Assembly: GCA_020054495.1 (NCBI GenBank) | Contig: JAHWGK010000023.1 | Span: forward strand, 1-41,330 | Direction: 5' to 3' | Source: Thermoplasmata archaeon | Lineage (GTDB): Archaea > Thermoplasmatota > E2 > DHVEG-1 | DNA length: 41,330 nucleotides | Part shown: positions 32,906-41,330 of the stretch, one piece after another | How positions within the stretch are numbered: the first letter of the stretch is position 1 | Layout: every line of letters starts with the position of its first letter | Notes under the pieces: model-generated | The model's input: only the letters and a program-made list of their open reading frames with translations | What the model was told of the DNA's origin: nothing | The model's database searches: none | Translations under genes and position numbers: made by a program

Positions 32906-33865
32906 TTAAAAAAATAGTTGATATCCAAAGAATGTATACCAAATAAAGATTGAATAGAAGACCAGCATAAACACTCCTTTGATTCTAGAAATTTTGTAGC
33001 CGGTGTATAGAATTGGAAATATCACAAGCGTTACTAAAAGTAGAATCCATAAATGGGCAATTGATTCTGGGGTATTAGCCTTAAGCTCTATAAAAAGAGT
33101 CGCAACTCCAAGTATCAATAAAATATTAAAAACATTTGAACCAAGAACGTTTCCAATTGCTATGTCTGATTCTCCTTTGTAAGCAGCGGTTGAAGTAACT
33201 ACAAGTTCGGGTAATGATGTTCCTACAGCAACCATTGAAATTGCTATAATAAACGCTGGAATGCTGAAAAAATCTGCAATTAAGATTGCAGATTCAATTA
33301 GAAACCAAGCACCAGCAACAACACCAGCAATTCCCAAAATGATGAATAGTATGTTTCTTACGGTCTTTCCATTGTTATATTTATTTGAATTATTGCGCTC
33401 TTTTTTTGCACAATAAATAAAATAGTAAATGAATATTGTAAACAATATTAAGAAAATAATTCCACCAATTATGTGATAATCATCTAAAAATCCAAAAAAT
33501 GATGCGACTAATAGAAAAACTGTTGAACCTAGCAGTATTAGAGCCTCTCGTTTTATTATGCTTTTTTTAACCTTGATTGGTCTGATAATTGAAGCAACAC
33601 CTAGGACAAGAAGTAAATTGGCAACACATGAACCAATAACATTTCCGAGTGATATATCTGAATTGCCTTGAAATGCAGCACCAACAGATATTGCAAACTC
33701 AGGTGCAGATGTACCAAAACCAACAAATAATACTGAGATGATCAATGCAGAGACACCTAGTTGTGCAGCTGTTTTTGATGTTCCATCAACAAGTATATCC
33801 GAACCCTTCCAAAGGAAAAGAACTCCAATAATAAATGCAGGAACTGCTAGAATCATTGAAATCAT
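32906..33865 (-). CDS. Calcium/sodium antiporter (CaCA family, YrbG-like)
   Basis: A 319-residue membrane exchanger with the inverted-repeat architecture of the family, about ten membrane segments. The two signature repeats are present: GFGTSAPEFAISVGAAFQG followed by GNVIGSCVANLLLVLG, and AVGTSLPELVVTSTAAYKG followed by GNVLGSNVFNILLILG. The glutamates in APE and LPE are the ion-binding residues. It probably exports Ca2+ in exchange for Na+ or H+. Cytoplasmic loop contains KKERNNSNKYNNGK. Separate from the presenilin-like gene by ~47 bases on the same strand. Confidence 0.95.
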   Translation of the reverse strand: MISMILAVPAFIIGVLFLWKGSDILVDGTSKTAAQLGVSALIISVLFVGFGTSAPEFAISVGAAFQGNSDISLGNVIGSCVANLLLVLGVASIIRPIKVKKSIIKREALILLGSTVFLLVASFFGFLDDYHIIGGIIFLILFTIFIYYFIYCAKKERNNSNKYNNGKTVRNILFIILGIAGVVAGAWFLIESAILIADFFSIPAFIIAISMVAVGTSLPELVVTSTAAYKGESDIAIGNVLGSNVFNILLILGVATLFIELKANTPESIAHLWILLLVTLVIFPILYTGYKISRIKGVFMLVFYSIFIWYTFFGYQLFF

Positions 33866-33936
33866 AACGAGGGGTAATGAAAATAGCTGTTTAAATATCT
33901 AAGTAAATTGTAAATTGGTTAACTATAATATTTTGT

Positions 33937-34482
33937 TTAAGTAAGCCACATTCGGCATGTGAACTCTGCACTGCGTGGTATTCCGACAACCACAACATCA
34001 TTATGATAAAGTGTAACTACTTTTGCTGTTTTACCGGTGGCAGTATCTGTGAATACGACATTAATGGAATCTCGATAAGAATCCTTTCCGTTAATTATCT
34101 TCCAATTATATTCTTCAGGGCCTGCTATCGGATTATTGGCTCCACCTCTGTAAATCTGTATCTGCAAATGCCAATCATTTCCTGAGTCAGTCATTGATAG
34201 CTTTGCTTTTGTACCACCTATAGCAAGTCCATAATCACCTATCGGGGCACTACCTATAGGTCCACTCACTTCTACATACCATTGAAACTTTACTATCCGC
34301 TGTTCAAGACCCAGTCCAGTCCAAACATCGATAACTTCTATAGAGACTGATTGAGGGTCAATCTCTCCATCAGCTACCAACCAGTAATAACTCCTTCCCG
34401 CACTTACTGTAAAACTTGCACCCAAGATATTTATTATTACAAAAGATAATAACACTATATAGAATGATTTTCTTTTTATCAT
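33937..34482 (-). CDS. Small secreted protein of unknown function
   Basis: A 181-residue protein starting at ATG 34482, preceded by GGGGAGA; the frame is open to 34521. Signal peptide MIKRKSFYIVLLSFVIINIL, cleavage near VSAG. The mature part is a single beta-rich domain (YYWLVADGEIDPQSVSIEVI, RIVKFQWYVEVSG) without cysteines in a recognisable pattern and with no tail motif. I do not recognise it. Nothing in its surroundings suggests a role beyond a cell-surface or secreted location. Confidence 0.65.
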   Translation of the reverse strand: MIKRKSFYIVLLSFVIINILGASFTVSAGRSYYWLVADGEIDPQSVSIEVIDVWTGLGLEQRIVKFQWYVEVSGPIGSAPIGDYGLAIGGTKAKLSMTDSGNDWHLQIQIYRGGANNPIAGPEEYNWKIINGKDSYRDSINVVFTDTATGKTAKVVTLYHNDVVVVGIPRSAEFTCRMWLT

Positions 34483-34649
34483 ATTCTCCCCTCTATTCAA
34501 ATATGTATCACACCCTATCAAGTTATATTTTGTAAGTAATATTATTTATAGTTTTCTAGGTAAAATGGCGTATATGTTAAAATGACATTTTGATAAATTA
34601 ATCACAAAGCTTTTTGAAGAATATTTAATTTAGAGTAAATAGAATTAGT

Positions 34650-35459
34650 ATGAATAAAGGACGATTAACATTCATCGGATTAGGACTCTTTGATGAAAAA
34701 GATATATCTTTAAAAGGATTAAACGAAATAAAAAATTGCGACAAAGTATATGCAGAATTCTACACCGCAAAACTTACAGGAGCCAATATTAGTAAAATTG
34801 AAAAAACAATTGGTAAACATGTAGAAATTTTATCAAGAGAAGAAACTGAAAGAGGAGATAAAATCCTGAAATCTGCCAAAGACAAACATGTAGGATTCTT
34901 AACATGTGGAGATCCAATGACAGCAACAACTCATATTGATCTCAGATTGAGAGCTGCCAATATGAGGATTAAAACAAGAGTTATTCATGGTAGCAGTATC
35001 GTGACCGCAGTTCCTGGTCTTCTTGGTTTACAAAACTATAAGTTTGGTAGAACCACAACTATTGCTTACCCTGAAAAAGATTACTTTCCAACAAGCCCAT
35101 ATCAAATTATAAAAGAAAACAAAGAAATAGGCTTGCATACGCTTGTTCTTCTTGACATCCAAGCAGATAAAGAGAGATATATGACTGCTAATGAAGGGAT
35201 GAAACTTTTATTAAAAATGGAAGAAAAACATGGAGAAGACCTCTTCAATGAAGATAGTGTCATATGTGTAGTCGCTAGGGCAGGATCACCTAAACCAATT
35301 GTAGTAGCAGATACAATTAAAAATTTGATTGATAGAGACTTTAATCCACCTTTTCACACCTTGGTAATACCAGGAAAACTTCATTTTATTGAAATTGAAG
35401 CTTTAAAAACACTTGCACAACTACCTGCACAACAGATTAGAAAATTACAAAAACTATAA
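34650..35459 (+). CDS. dphB: Diphthine synthase
   Basis: A 269-residue SAM-dependent methyltransferase that methylates the modified histidine of elongation factor 2 in diphthamide synthesis, an archaeal and eukaryotic pathway. The tetrapyrrole-methylase fold is evident: LTFIGLGLFDEKDISLKGL, the CGDPMTATTHIDLRLRA loop, HGSSIVTAVPGLLGLQNYKFG and VVARAGSP. Length is normal. No ribosome site precedes the ATG and a box A-like ATATTTAATTT (~34620) is ~28 bases upstream, so translation is probably leaderless. It heads a plus-strand run with the HerA-like gene 39 bases downstream. Confidence 0.96.
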   Translation: MNKGRLTFIGLGLFDEKDISLKGLNEIKNCDKVYAEFYTAKLTGANISKIEKTIGKHVEILSREETERGDKILKSAKDKHVGFLTCGDPMTATTHIDLRLRAANMRIKTRVIHGSSIVTAVPGLLGLQNYKFGRTTTIAYPEKDYFPTSPYQIIKENKEIGLHTLVLLDIQADKERYMTANEGMKLLLKMEEKHGEDLFNEDSVICVVARAGSPKPIVVADTIKNLIDRDFNPPFHTLVIPGKLHFIEIEALKTLAQLPAQQIRKLQKL

Positions 35460-35498
35460 TAACATTAGGCGTTATTATTCGCAAGGTTGGGGATATTG

Positions 35499-37361
35499 AT
35501 GCAGCAAAAAGAAGGAACTGTCGGTTATATATATGGAGATGTCGGTTCAACTGAGTTTAATTTTGCAGTGAATGGACAGAATTTAAAAAAATTTGACTAT
35601 ATTTTTGCACCTCATAAAGAGGGCAATATGCTAGCTCAAGTAATGGATATTAAACAGCATTCTAATCTTAATTTTGAGGATGCTGCAAGTTTGATGATTA
35701 GTGAAGAACGCCCATTAATTAAAAGCAATGTCTCTGCATTTGCAGATGTTATTGGATATCGTGATAAGAAAGGGCTCTTGCAGTCACCGCGAACTCCTTT
35801 TAATGCAGGAAGTGCAATAACACGTGCTAATGAAAATCTTATTAGAAATGTTCTGGGGCTCAGCGCATCTAAAGAAAATGGCGCATATCTCGGTCTCTTG
35901 AAAGGTCATAGCTTACCTGTTTTTCTTAATATTGATACATTGGTTCAGAAACATATTTGTATACTTGCAAAAACAGGCGGTGGTAAGAGTTATGCTTGTG
36001 GAGTACTTGTTGAAGAACTTTTAAAGAAAAAAATTCCAATGGTAATTATCGATACTCATGGTGAATATCAATCATTGACAAAGGCGAATAGGAGTAGAAA
36101 AGATCAAAAGAACATGGAGCGTTTTGGTACTAAAAAGAATGAATACTCAAGTCAAATAGATGAGTTCTCACCTATTGGTTCAAGGGGCAATGCTAAACAT
36201 CTTACTCTTAGTGGTTTAAACCTTAAAGCCCGTGAGATAATTGATCTGCTATCTGCAAAACTTTCTGGTCCTCAAATAGGAGTTTTGTATCAGGCAATTA
36301 AAGAAGTTAAGGAATACAAGAATATCTACACTCTGAGGGACATAATTGATGCAGTTAATCGTAGTAAGAGTAATGCTCGTTGGAATGTTATTGCATCTCT
36401 TGAATCTCTTGATTCAATAGGTGTTTTTTCTGAAAATGGAACATCTACTAATGAGTTTGTAAAGAAGGGGAGATGTTCTACGATTAATATGAAAGGTGTT
36501 CCACCTGATGTTCAAGATGTTGTTGTAGCACGTCTTACTAAAGAGCTATTTGATGATCGTAAAGCAGGTAAAATCCCACCGTTCCTTCTTATTGTAGAGG
36601 AGGCTCATAATTATTGCCCCGAGCGTGGATACGGAAGCGCAGTTTCATCAGCAATTCTTCGGACAGTTGCCTCCGAGGGTAGAAAGTTCGGTATGGGGCT
36701 TTGTATTGTCAGTCAGCGCCCTGCAAAGGTTGATAAAAACATAATTTCACAGTGTAATACTAACCTTATTTTGAAGGTTACTAATCCTAATGATCTTAAG
36801 GCAATTATTCAATCTGTGGAGGGATTGACTAGTCAAACGTATCGGGAGATACAGCGTCTACCTATCGGGGTCGCTCTTATATCAGGTGCAGGTCTTCAAC
36901 TGCCTATTATGACTGAGATACGTACCCGTGAGACAAGCCATGGTGGAAAATCTGTTAATATATCAAATACAGGTGAGGTCGACTATAAACCACCAAAGAT
37001 ACCAAAATCTCAACCCCCAACTCAACCAAAGCCAAAAGAGGAAGAAACACCTATACCAAAAGTTGAGGAACCTCCAAAGCCTAAACAGAAAAATGTCACA
37101 GATAAAGCAAAAAATGTAACACGTGTGGCAAATAGGCTTGGATGGGTATCAAGCGACGATCCTGTTGAAGCGATTAAGTTATTAACAAAAGAAGCAGAAA
37201 AGATGAATGAAAATGTCTACAAATACCTAGAATCACTTGCTAAACTTGGCAGGAACTATTGTTTTGAAGAAAATCCCAAATGTATCAATTGTCCTATGAA
37301 CCAGGGTTGTAAATTTCGCACATCAAATGGATCTGTAAAAAAAGGGTTATTTAGACGATAA
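35499..37361 (+). CDS. HerA-like ATPase with C-terminal endonuclease III-type four-cysteine loop
   Basis: A 620-residue ATPase. I start it at ATG 35499 (GGGG six bases upstream; the frame opens at TTG 35487). Residues ~1-110 look like the HAS-barrel of HerA (GTVGYIYGDVGSTEFNFAVN). The RecA-like core has Walker A AKTGGGKS (~159), Walker B FLLIVEEAH (~365) and the SQRPAKVDKNIISQ sensor. HerA hexamers translocate DNA, usually with the nuclease NurA in end resection. After a proline/lysine linker (~495-530) and a helical segment, the protein ends with C-x6-C-x2-C-x5-C (YCFEENPKCINCPMNQGC), the spacing of the [4Fe-4S] loop of endonuclease III-type glycosylases. No nurA, mre11 or rad50 is next to it. 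Confidence 0.88.
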   Translation: MQQKEGTVGYIYGDVGSTEFNFAVNGQNLKKFDYIFAPHKEGNMLAQVMDIKQHSNLNFEDAASLMISEERPLIKSNVSAFADVIGYRDKKGLLQSPRTPFNAGSAITRANENLIRNVLGLSASKENGAYLGLLKGHSLPVFLNIDTLVQKHICILAKTGGGKSYACGVLVEELLKKKIPMVIIDTHGEYQSLTKANRSRKDQKNMERFGTKKNEYSSQIDEFSPIGSRGNAKHLTLSGLNLKAREIIDLLSAKLSGPQIGVLYQAIKEVKEYKNIYTLRDIIDAVNRSKSNARWNVIASLESLDSIGVFSENGTSTNEFVKKGRCSTINMKGVPPDVQDVVVARLTKELFDDRKAGKIPPFLLIVEEAHNYCPERGYGSAVSSAILRTVASEGRKFGMGLCIVSQRPAKVDKNIISQCNTNLILKVTNPNDLKAIIQSVEGLTSQTYREIQRLPIGVALISGAGLQLPIMTEIRTRETSHGGKSVNISNTGEVDYKPPKIPKSQPPTQPKPKEEETPIPKVEEPPKPKQKNVTDKAKNVTRVANRLGWVSSDDPVEAIKLLTKEAEKMNENVYKYLESLAKLGRNYCFEENPKCINCPMNQGCKFRTSNGSVKKGLFRR

Positions 37362-37363
37362 AA

Positions 37364-38452
37364 ATGAAAAAAATTACAAAATTTATTGGCTTTATTTTTG
37401 TTTTTATAACATTAATAACAGCTGGTTGTCTTGATATTTTTTCATCTGATGGTAATAAAATAACTTATGAATCCCATCCAACATCTATTCTGTATACAAT
37501 TAGTTATGGATATTTAGTAAACTGTACAGGTATTGGAAATTATGAAATAAATTATAATTGTGATGAACCTGAAGTTCTTTCAGGCTCTATTCTTTCAATA
37601 ATTGCTCATGATAACAATTATACATCAAAGATAATGGCAACTTTTAATAAAATGAAAGCTTGGAATATTAGAGAGGGCATAAGTAATGAATGGGATTTGG
37701 GTATTACTTCAACAATAAGTTGTAATAGTTTTTTAGTTTCAGATCTTGAAGGAAAAAATGCTTTAACAATTTCAGAAATAAAACAAGATTATCCCGATAA
37801 AGTTTTGCAATATACACAGGCCCAATCAAATGAAACAACTGTTTTTATTAATCCAAATAATCTAGAGATCGTAAATATTGCATCAAACATTTACAATGAG
37901 CTAAATTCTGAAAATGCATTTCTAGTTGCAAAAGAATTATTCAGATGGTTGAAACAAACCACTAACTACCAGATTCATATTGGTTCAAACATTGTTCAAT
38001 CCGCGGGTACTACTCTTAATTGTAAAACAGGAGATTGTGACGACCTTTCATTTTTATACATCTCACTATGTAGGTCAATTGGAATTCCTGCTAGATTCAT
38101 TAGAGGGTTTTTAGTTGAGGAGAATATTGCAATTCCCCATGCCTGGGTTGAGGTTTTTGTTGGAGGAGGAATTGGTATCAATGGGTGGATTCCTGTTGAA
38201 TGTGCAGGAACTTCTAGCAAAGTCGATACAGAAATTCATCAGAACTTTGGAATTGAATCATCTGAACATCTTCGACTTTTTGAAGATGATGGAAGTAATG
38301 AATCTTTAATTATATCTCTTTCAGCAATTACATATTCTACATATGGAACCAGAAAGATTGAAGCTGAATTCAATGCTGAAGTAACCAGTTACACTATTGC
38401 TAAAACAAATCAACTTGTAATAGATGAAAACGGAATTAGACAATATACATAA
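37364..38452 (+). CDS. Transglutaminase-like lipoprotein
   Basis: A 362-residue exported protein. Signal peptide with lipobox-like TAGC (~residue 21), so it is probably lipid-anchored. Residues ~180-290 are a transglutaminase-like papain-fold domain: cysteine in GDCDDLSFLYISLCRSIGIPAR (~224), histidine in HAWVEVF (~258) and an acidic residue in WIPVECAG (~278), where glutamate replaces the usual aspartate. Archaeal members are thought to act as peptidases or amidases. It begins two bases after the HerA-like stop, so translation is coupled, though the functions seem unrelated. The C-terminal ~60 residues are beta-rich and unassigned. Confidence 0.85.
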   Translation: MKKITKFIGFIFVFITLITAGCLDIFSSDGNKITYESHPTSILYTISYGYLVNCTGIGNYEINYNCDEPEVLSGSILSIIAHDNNYTSKIMATFNKMKAWNIREGISNEWDLGITSTISCNSFLVSDLEGKNALTISEIKQDYPDKVLQYTQAQSNETTVFINPNNLEIVNIASNIYNELNSENAFLVAKELFRWLKQTTNYQIHIGSNIVQSAGTTLNCKTGDCDDLSFLYISLCRSIGIPARFIRGFLVEENIAIPHAWVEVFVGGGIGINGWIPVECAGTSSKVDTEIHQNFGIESSEHLRLFEDDGSNESLIISLSAITYSTYGTRKIEAEFNAEVTSYTIAKTNQLVIDENGIRQYT

Positions 38453-38513
38453 ATCTAAAAACATTAGAGTTTTATATTAAAAAGTAGTTTCATCTGAGAG
38501 ATGGGAAACGCAA

Positions 38514-39995
38514 ATGAAGATTCATTATAGCATTTCTTTGAAATTAACTTTAATTGTTGTTCTTTTACCAATAATTGTTATTCTCTTTTTATCTTCCATT
38601 AATATTTACATGGATAGTGAAACAGAAAAGCAAATTTTTTCTGATACATCTGAGTGGGCTGTTCGAAATTTTGCAAAGTCACATTCTGTTCTAAAATCCC
38701 TAGATGAAGAGCTTGCAGACTATGAAATCTTGAATAGTACGAATTTACATGATTATTTAACAGGATTTACAACAAACTATACAGAGATTCTTAAAATTAA
38801 CATCAACACACCTTACCAAGATAGTTTAATAGTAAATGCTTCAACAGATAACGATTCAATTGGAACTATTCCTGATCCGTTTAACAACAATTCTTACAAT
38901 GAAGGACACACCTATTATATCGTAGACAAAACAAAGCCTTTTTTGACTATTATTTCACCGATTAATATTTCAGGAAATATTGTTGCTACTTATGAAATAT
39001 TAATTTCAATGTATCCCCAATCAATATCTCATGATACTCAAATACAATATATTGTAGTTATATCTTTTATCAGTATTTTTGTGTTGATTATTGGTTTGTT
39101 ATTTTTATTAAGAAGAGCAATTGTTAATCCTATTGTTAGATTTAGAGATACAACTAAAAAAATTGGTAAAGGAAATCTTGATGCAAGAATTAATATTGAA
39201 ACAAAAGATGAACTTGGTGATCTAGCAACTTCTTTTAATCAGATGGCAATTGATTTGAAAGAATCAAGGGATAAAATCCAGGATTATAATCAAATTTTAG
39301 AAAACTTGCTACAACAGAAAGATGAGTTTATTGGTCAATTAGGCCATGATTTAAAAAATCCTTTGCAACCACTCATTGGTCTTTTACCAATGCTTATTAA
39401 ACAAGAAAAAGACCCTAAGATTAAAGAATCTTTGGTCATAATGAATCAAAACGCTGAGTATATGCGAGATCTTATTTTCAAGACTCTACAGCTTGCAAAA
39501 CTTAGATCTTCTAAAATTAAATTCGATTTTGAAAATTTAAATCTTAAAAAAGAAGTTGATCATGCTATTGCAACAGAGAAAATTAATTTAGATGAAAATA
39601 AAATAAGTATTGAAAACAAGATTGGTGAAAATATCATCGTAAATGCAGATAAATTAAGACTTACAGAGGTTTTTAAAAATCTTATTACTAACTCTGTAAA
39701 ATATAATCCTGAAAGCAGAGGAAAAATAATAATTGATGCGGAAAAAGACGAAGATATTGTAACAGTATCTGTTCAAGATTCAGGCGTTGGAATGACAGAA
39801 GATCAACTCAAAAAAGTATTTGATGAATTTTACAAAGCAGATAGATTAACAAGTGATTATCATTCTAGTGGTCTGGGCCTTGCAATTTGTAAAAGAATAG
39901 TTGAAAAACATGATGGGAAAATATGGGTTGAAAGTCCAGGTCCTGGAAAAGGCTCGACTTTTTATTTTACTCTTAAATCTGGAGTCGAAAAATAA
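38514..39995 (+). CDS. Membrane sensor histidine kinase
   Basis: A 493-residue two-component sensor. Membrane segments at ~8-28 and ~178-200 enclose an extracytoplasmic sensor of ~145 residues (Cache-like; NINTPYQDSLIVNASTDN). Next come a HAMP domain (RRAIVNPIVRFRDTTKKIGK, ~200-250), a short coiled coil, HisKA with the phospho-accepting histidine in LGHDLKNPLQPL (~277), and a HATPase_c domain with N box (FKNLITNSVKYN), G1 (DSGVGM) and G2 (SSGLGLAICKRIV). All catalytic boxes are intact. The response regulator 38 bases downstream is its likely partner. Signal unknown. Confidence 0.94.
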   Translation: MKIHYSISLKLTLIVVLLPIIVILFLSSINIYMDSETEKQIFSDTSEWAVRNFAKSHSVLKSLDEELADYEILNSTNLHDYLTGFTTNYTEILKININTPYQDSLIVNASTDNDSIGTIPDPFNNNSYNEGHTYYIVDKTKPFLTIISPINISGNIVATYEILISMYPQSISHDTQIQYIVVISFISIFVLIIGLLFLLRRAIVNPIVRFRDTTKKIGKGNLDARINIETKDELGDLATSFNQMAIDLKESRDKIQDYNQILENLLQQKDEFIGQLGHDLKNPLQPLIGLLPMLIKQEKDPKIKESLVIMNQNAEYMRDLIFKTLQLAKLRSSKIKFDFENLNLKKEVDHAIATEKINLDENKISIENKIGENIIVNADKLRLTEVFKNLITNSVKYNPESRGKIIIDAEKDEDIVTVSVQDSGVGMTEDQLKKVFDEFYKADRLTSDYHSSGLGLAICKRIVEKHDGKIWVESPGPGKGSTFYFTLKSGVEK

Positions 39996-40033
39996 TTAAG
40001 AGAATATAATATACTATAAAGTTGGTGAAAGAG

Positions 40034-40408
40034 ATGGTGAAAAAAGTAATGATTGTGGATGATGACCCGGGGGTCATATATACTGTGAAGAATGGAATTG
40101 AAGGCTTGGATAAAGATTATGAAATCACTACTGTTAAAAGTGGACAGGACTGTCTTAACTTATTGAAGGACAATAAGATTCCTGATTTAATTCTCCTTGA
40201 TATAATGATGCCTGAGATGAGTGGATGGGAAACCTACAACAAAATAAAGGAAAATAATATATGGAAAAATATCCCTGTTGTTTTTCTAACTGCTCGAACA
40301 GATCGTATTGCAAAAGATGCAGGTGGTTTTTTAGGCGATGATTATATTGAAAAGCCATTTAAAGTTCCAGAGTTGAAAGAGAGAATTGATAAGATTTTAA
40401 AGAAATAA
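40034..40408 (+). CDS. CheY-like response regulator receiver protein
   Basis: A 124-residue single receiver domain without an output domain. Acidic pocket VDDDPG (~7-11), phospho-accepting aspartate in LLDIMMPEMSGW (~56), threonine in FLTARTD and lysine in YIEKPFK are all present. I start it at ATG 40034 with GGTGA just upstream; the frame opens at TTG 40022. It follows the histidine kinase and is probably its partner. With no DNA-binding part it must act by protein contact or pass phosphate onward. Confidence 0.93.
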   Translation: MVKKVMIVDDDPGVIYTVKNGIEGLDKDYEITTVKSGQDCLNLLKDNKIPDLILLDIMMPEMSGWETYNKIKENNIWKNIPVVFLTARTDRIAKDAGGFLGDDYIEKPFKVPELKERIDKILKK

Positions 40409-40483
40409 AATAACTCCTTTAAATTTCTATTTTTTTAATGCAAAGATTTAAGTTAATATTATTTATTTAAATCTGAAGATGGG

Positions 40484-41269
40484 ATGATAGAGATGAGCTA
40501 TAAAAATGGAATTTTAAATAGAAAAAGCTCTATAAAAAAAATTTTTATCCTCTATATTATCTGCTTATTGTTAGTTTCTTTTTTTCCCCATATTATAGAT
40601 AATACTTTAGCATCTGCAGAAAATGAAGAAATTAATTGTATAGTCTCCGACGATAGTTTTATAAAATCAAATGAAAAAAATATGAAATATGGATATTTTG
40701 GAACTATGGCAATACAAAAATTGGGAAGCAGTGAAATGAGGTCATTAATAAGGTTTGATTTGCCTGAAATTCCTGATGGATCAACTATTGTCTCAGCTAG
40801 TTTACAACTAATTATTGCAGGAACTAATAATGATCCTACAGGCAATAGAATTGATTGTCATCAAATTTTATCTAATTGGCATGAAGATAGCGTTACTTGG
40901 AATTCACAGCCATCATATTCAGGAATAACTGATTATGATTATGTTCCAAGTTCTCCACACATGTTTAAATGGATGCAATGGGATGTTACTGACGATATAA
41001 ATTATTATTATAACACCAATCCAAATTATTATCACGGTTGGTTATTAAAAATTGCTGAACCGACAGATGGTGGTGTATATTTTGCAACAAAAGAGTACAC
41101 AACGGAAGAAAGGAGACCAATTCTATCAATTACTTATGAGCTTCCAGAGGGATGTTTTAAAGATCAAGAAAGTAATCCTCAAATTGTGATTGAAAAATTA
41201 GATGATGGAGAACCTTATTTGGGACAAACTTTCCAACCAAGAGTTTCAACTATTAGTATGCGACATTAG
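40484..41269 (+). CDS. Secreted DNRLRE-type surface protein, possibly truncated
   Basis: A 261-residue secreted protein. Signal peptide after a basic lead (KSSIKKIFILYIICLLLVSF). Residues ~45-215 match the DNRLRE-type beta-sandwich found in large surface proteins: DSFIKSNEKNMKYGYFGTMA, LIRFDLPEIPDGSTIVSASL, WHEDSVTWNSQP, and an end in RRPILSITYE. After ELPEGCF a new segment begins (PYLGQTFQPRVSTIS), but the frame stops at 41269, only 61 bases from the window edge. Such segments normally open another domain, so the gene may be truncated or frameshifted. An alternative ATG is at 40493. Confidence 0.72.
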   Translation: MIEMSYKNGILNRKSSIKKIFILYIICLLLVSFFPHIIDNTLASAENEEINCIVSDDSFIKSNEKNMKYGYFGTMAIQKLGSSEMRSLIRFDLPEIPDGSTIVSASLQLIIAGTNNDPTGNRIDCHQILSNWHEDSVTWNSQPSYSGITDYDYVPSSPHMFKWMQWDVTDDINYYYNTNPNYYHGWLLKIAEPTDGGVYFATKEYTTEERRPILSITYELPEGCFKDQESNPQIVIEKLDDGEPYLGQTFQPRVSTISMRH

Positions 41270-41330
41270 TTAATGGATTAATTGTATATACTGGGCCATG
41301 CATATTCTTTTTGGTGCACTCATGAATTTA

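Noticed and set aside
1..41330. CRISPR arrays, insertion sequences, rRNA genes and defence systems
   Set aside because: No regularly spaced repeats, transposase motifs, terminal inverted repeats around a gene or rRNA-like sequence were seen.

Overview
This is an AT-rich archaeal chromosome segment, most likely from an anaerobic, protein-degrading member of the Thermoplasmatota (the Thermoprofundales/MBG-D type fits best; the placement is inferred from gene content and family resemblance, not searched). The archaeal signs are a diphthine synthase, a HerA-type ATPase, a presenilin-type membrane protease, a type IV pilin, DUF357, Lrp/AsnC regulators, TATA-box (box A) promoters with short or absent leaders, and T-rich terminators.

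Layout. Positions 1-8.8 kb, all on the minus strand: five secreted proteins. They are a choice-of-anchor/PKD protein, a tandem pair of Ycf48/BNR-like propellers with PKD, an M14 zinc carboxypeptidase with two PKD domains, and another propeller with PKD. Four of the five end in the same ~29-residue motif with no obvious membrane anchor. 9.0-14.4 kb is a housekeeping block: DUF357, SAM hydroxide adenosyltransferase, a zinc-ribbon protein, a winged-helix protein, purF, a DMT-like transporter fused to an Lrp-type ligand-binding (RAM) domain and preceded by a free RAM protein, and a small conserved basic protein. 14.5-20.6 kb returns to cell-surface functions: a pilin, two C25 (gingipain-like) cysteine peptidases and an M28 metallopeptidase. 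20.7-26.9 kb is sparse: an ACT-domain protein, a secreted protein of unknown function, a CrtC/AttH lipocalin-like protein, two DNA-binding regulators, a small membrane protein and a small gene broken by a 2-nt slip in a GT repeat. Three copies of a short hairpin repeat lie between these genes.

27.0-34.5 kb starts with a tRNA-Cys(GCA). A large phospholipase D-like surface protein begins in or right after it and overlaps a rhomboid protease. A presenilin-like protease converges on the rhomboid; a cation exchanger and a small secreted protein follow on the minus strand. 34.6-41.3 kb, plus strand: diphthine synthase, a HerA-like ATPase with an endonuclease III-like four-cysteine loop, a transglutaminase-like lipoprotein, a histidine kinase, a response regulator and a secreted DNRLRE-type protein near the window edge.

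Together the genes suggest a cell that breaks down extracellular protein (C25 endopeptidases, then M14 and M28 exopeptidases) and displays large PKD/propeller proteins. The most promising undescribed element is the shared C-terminal motif, which may be a sorting or anchoring signal. The candidate processing enzymes in this window (rhomboid, presenilin-like) are linked to it only by speculation.
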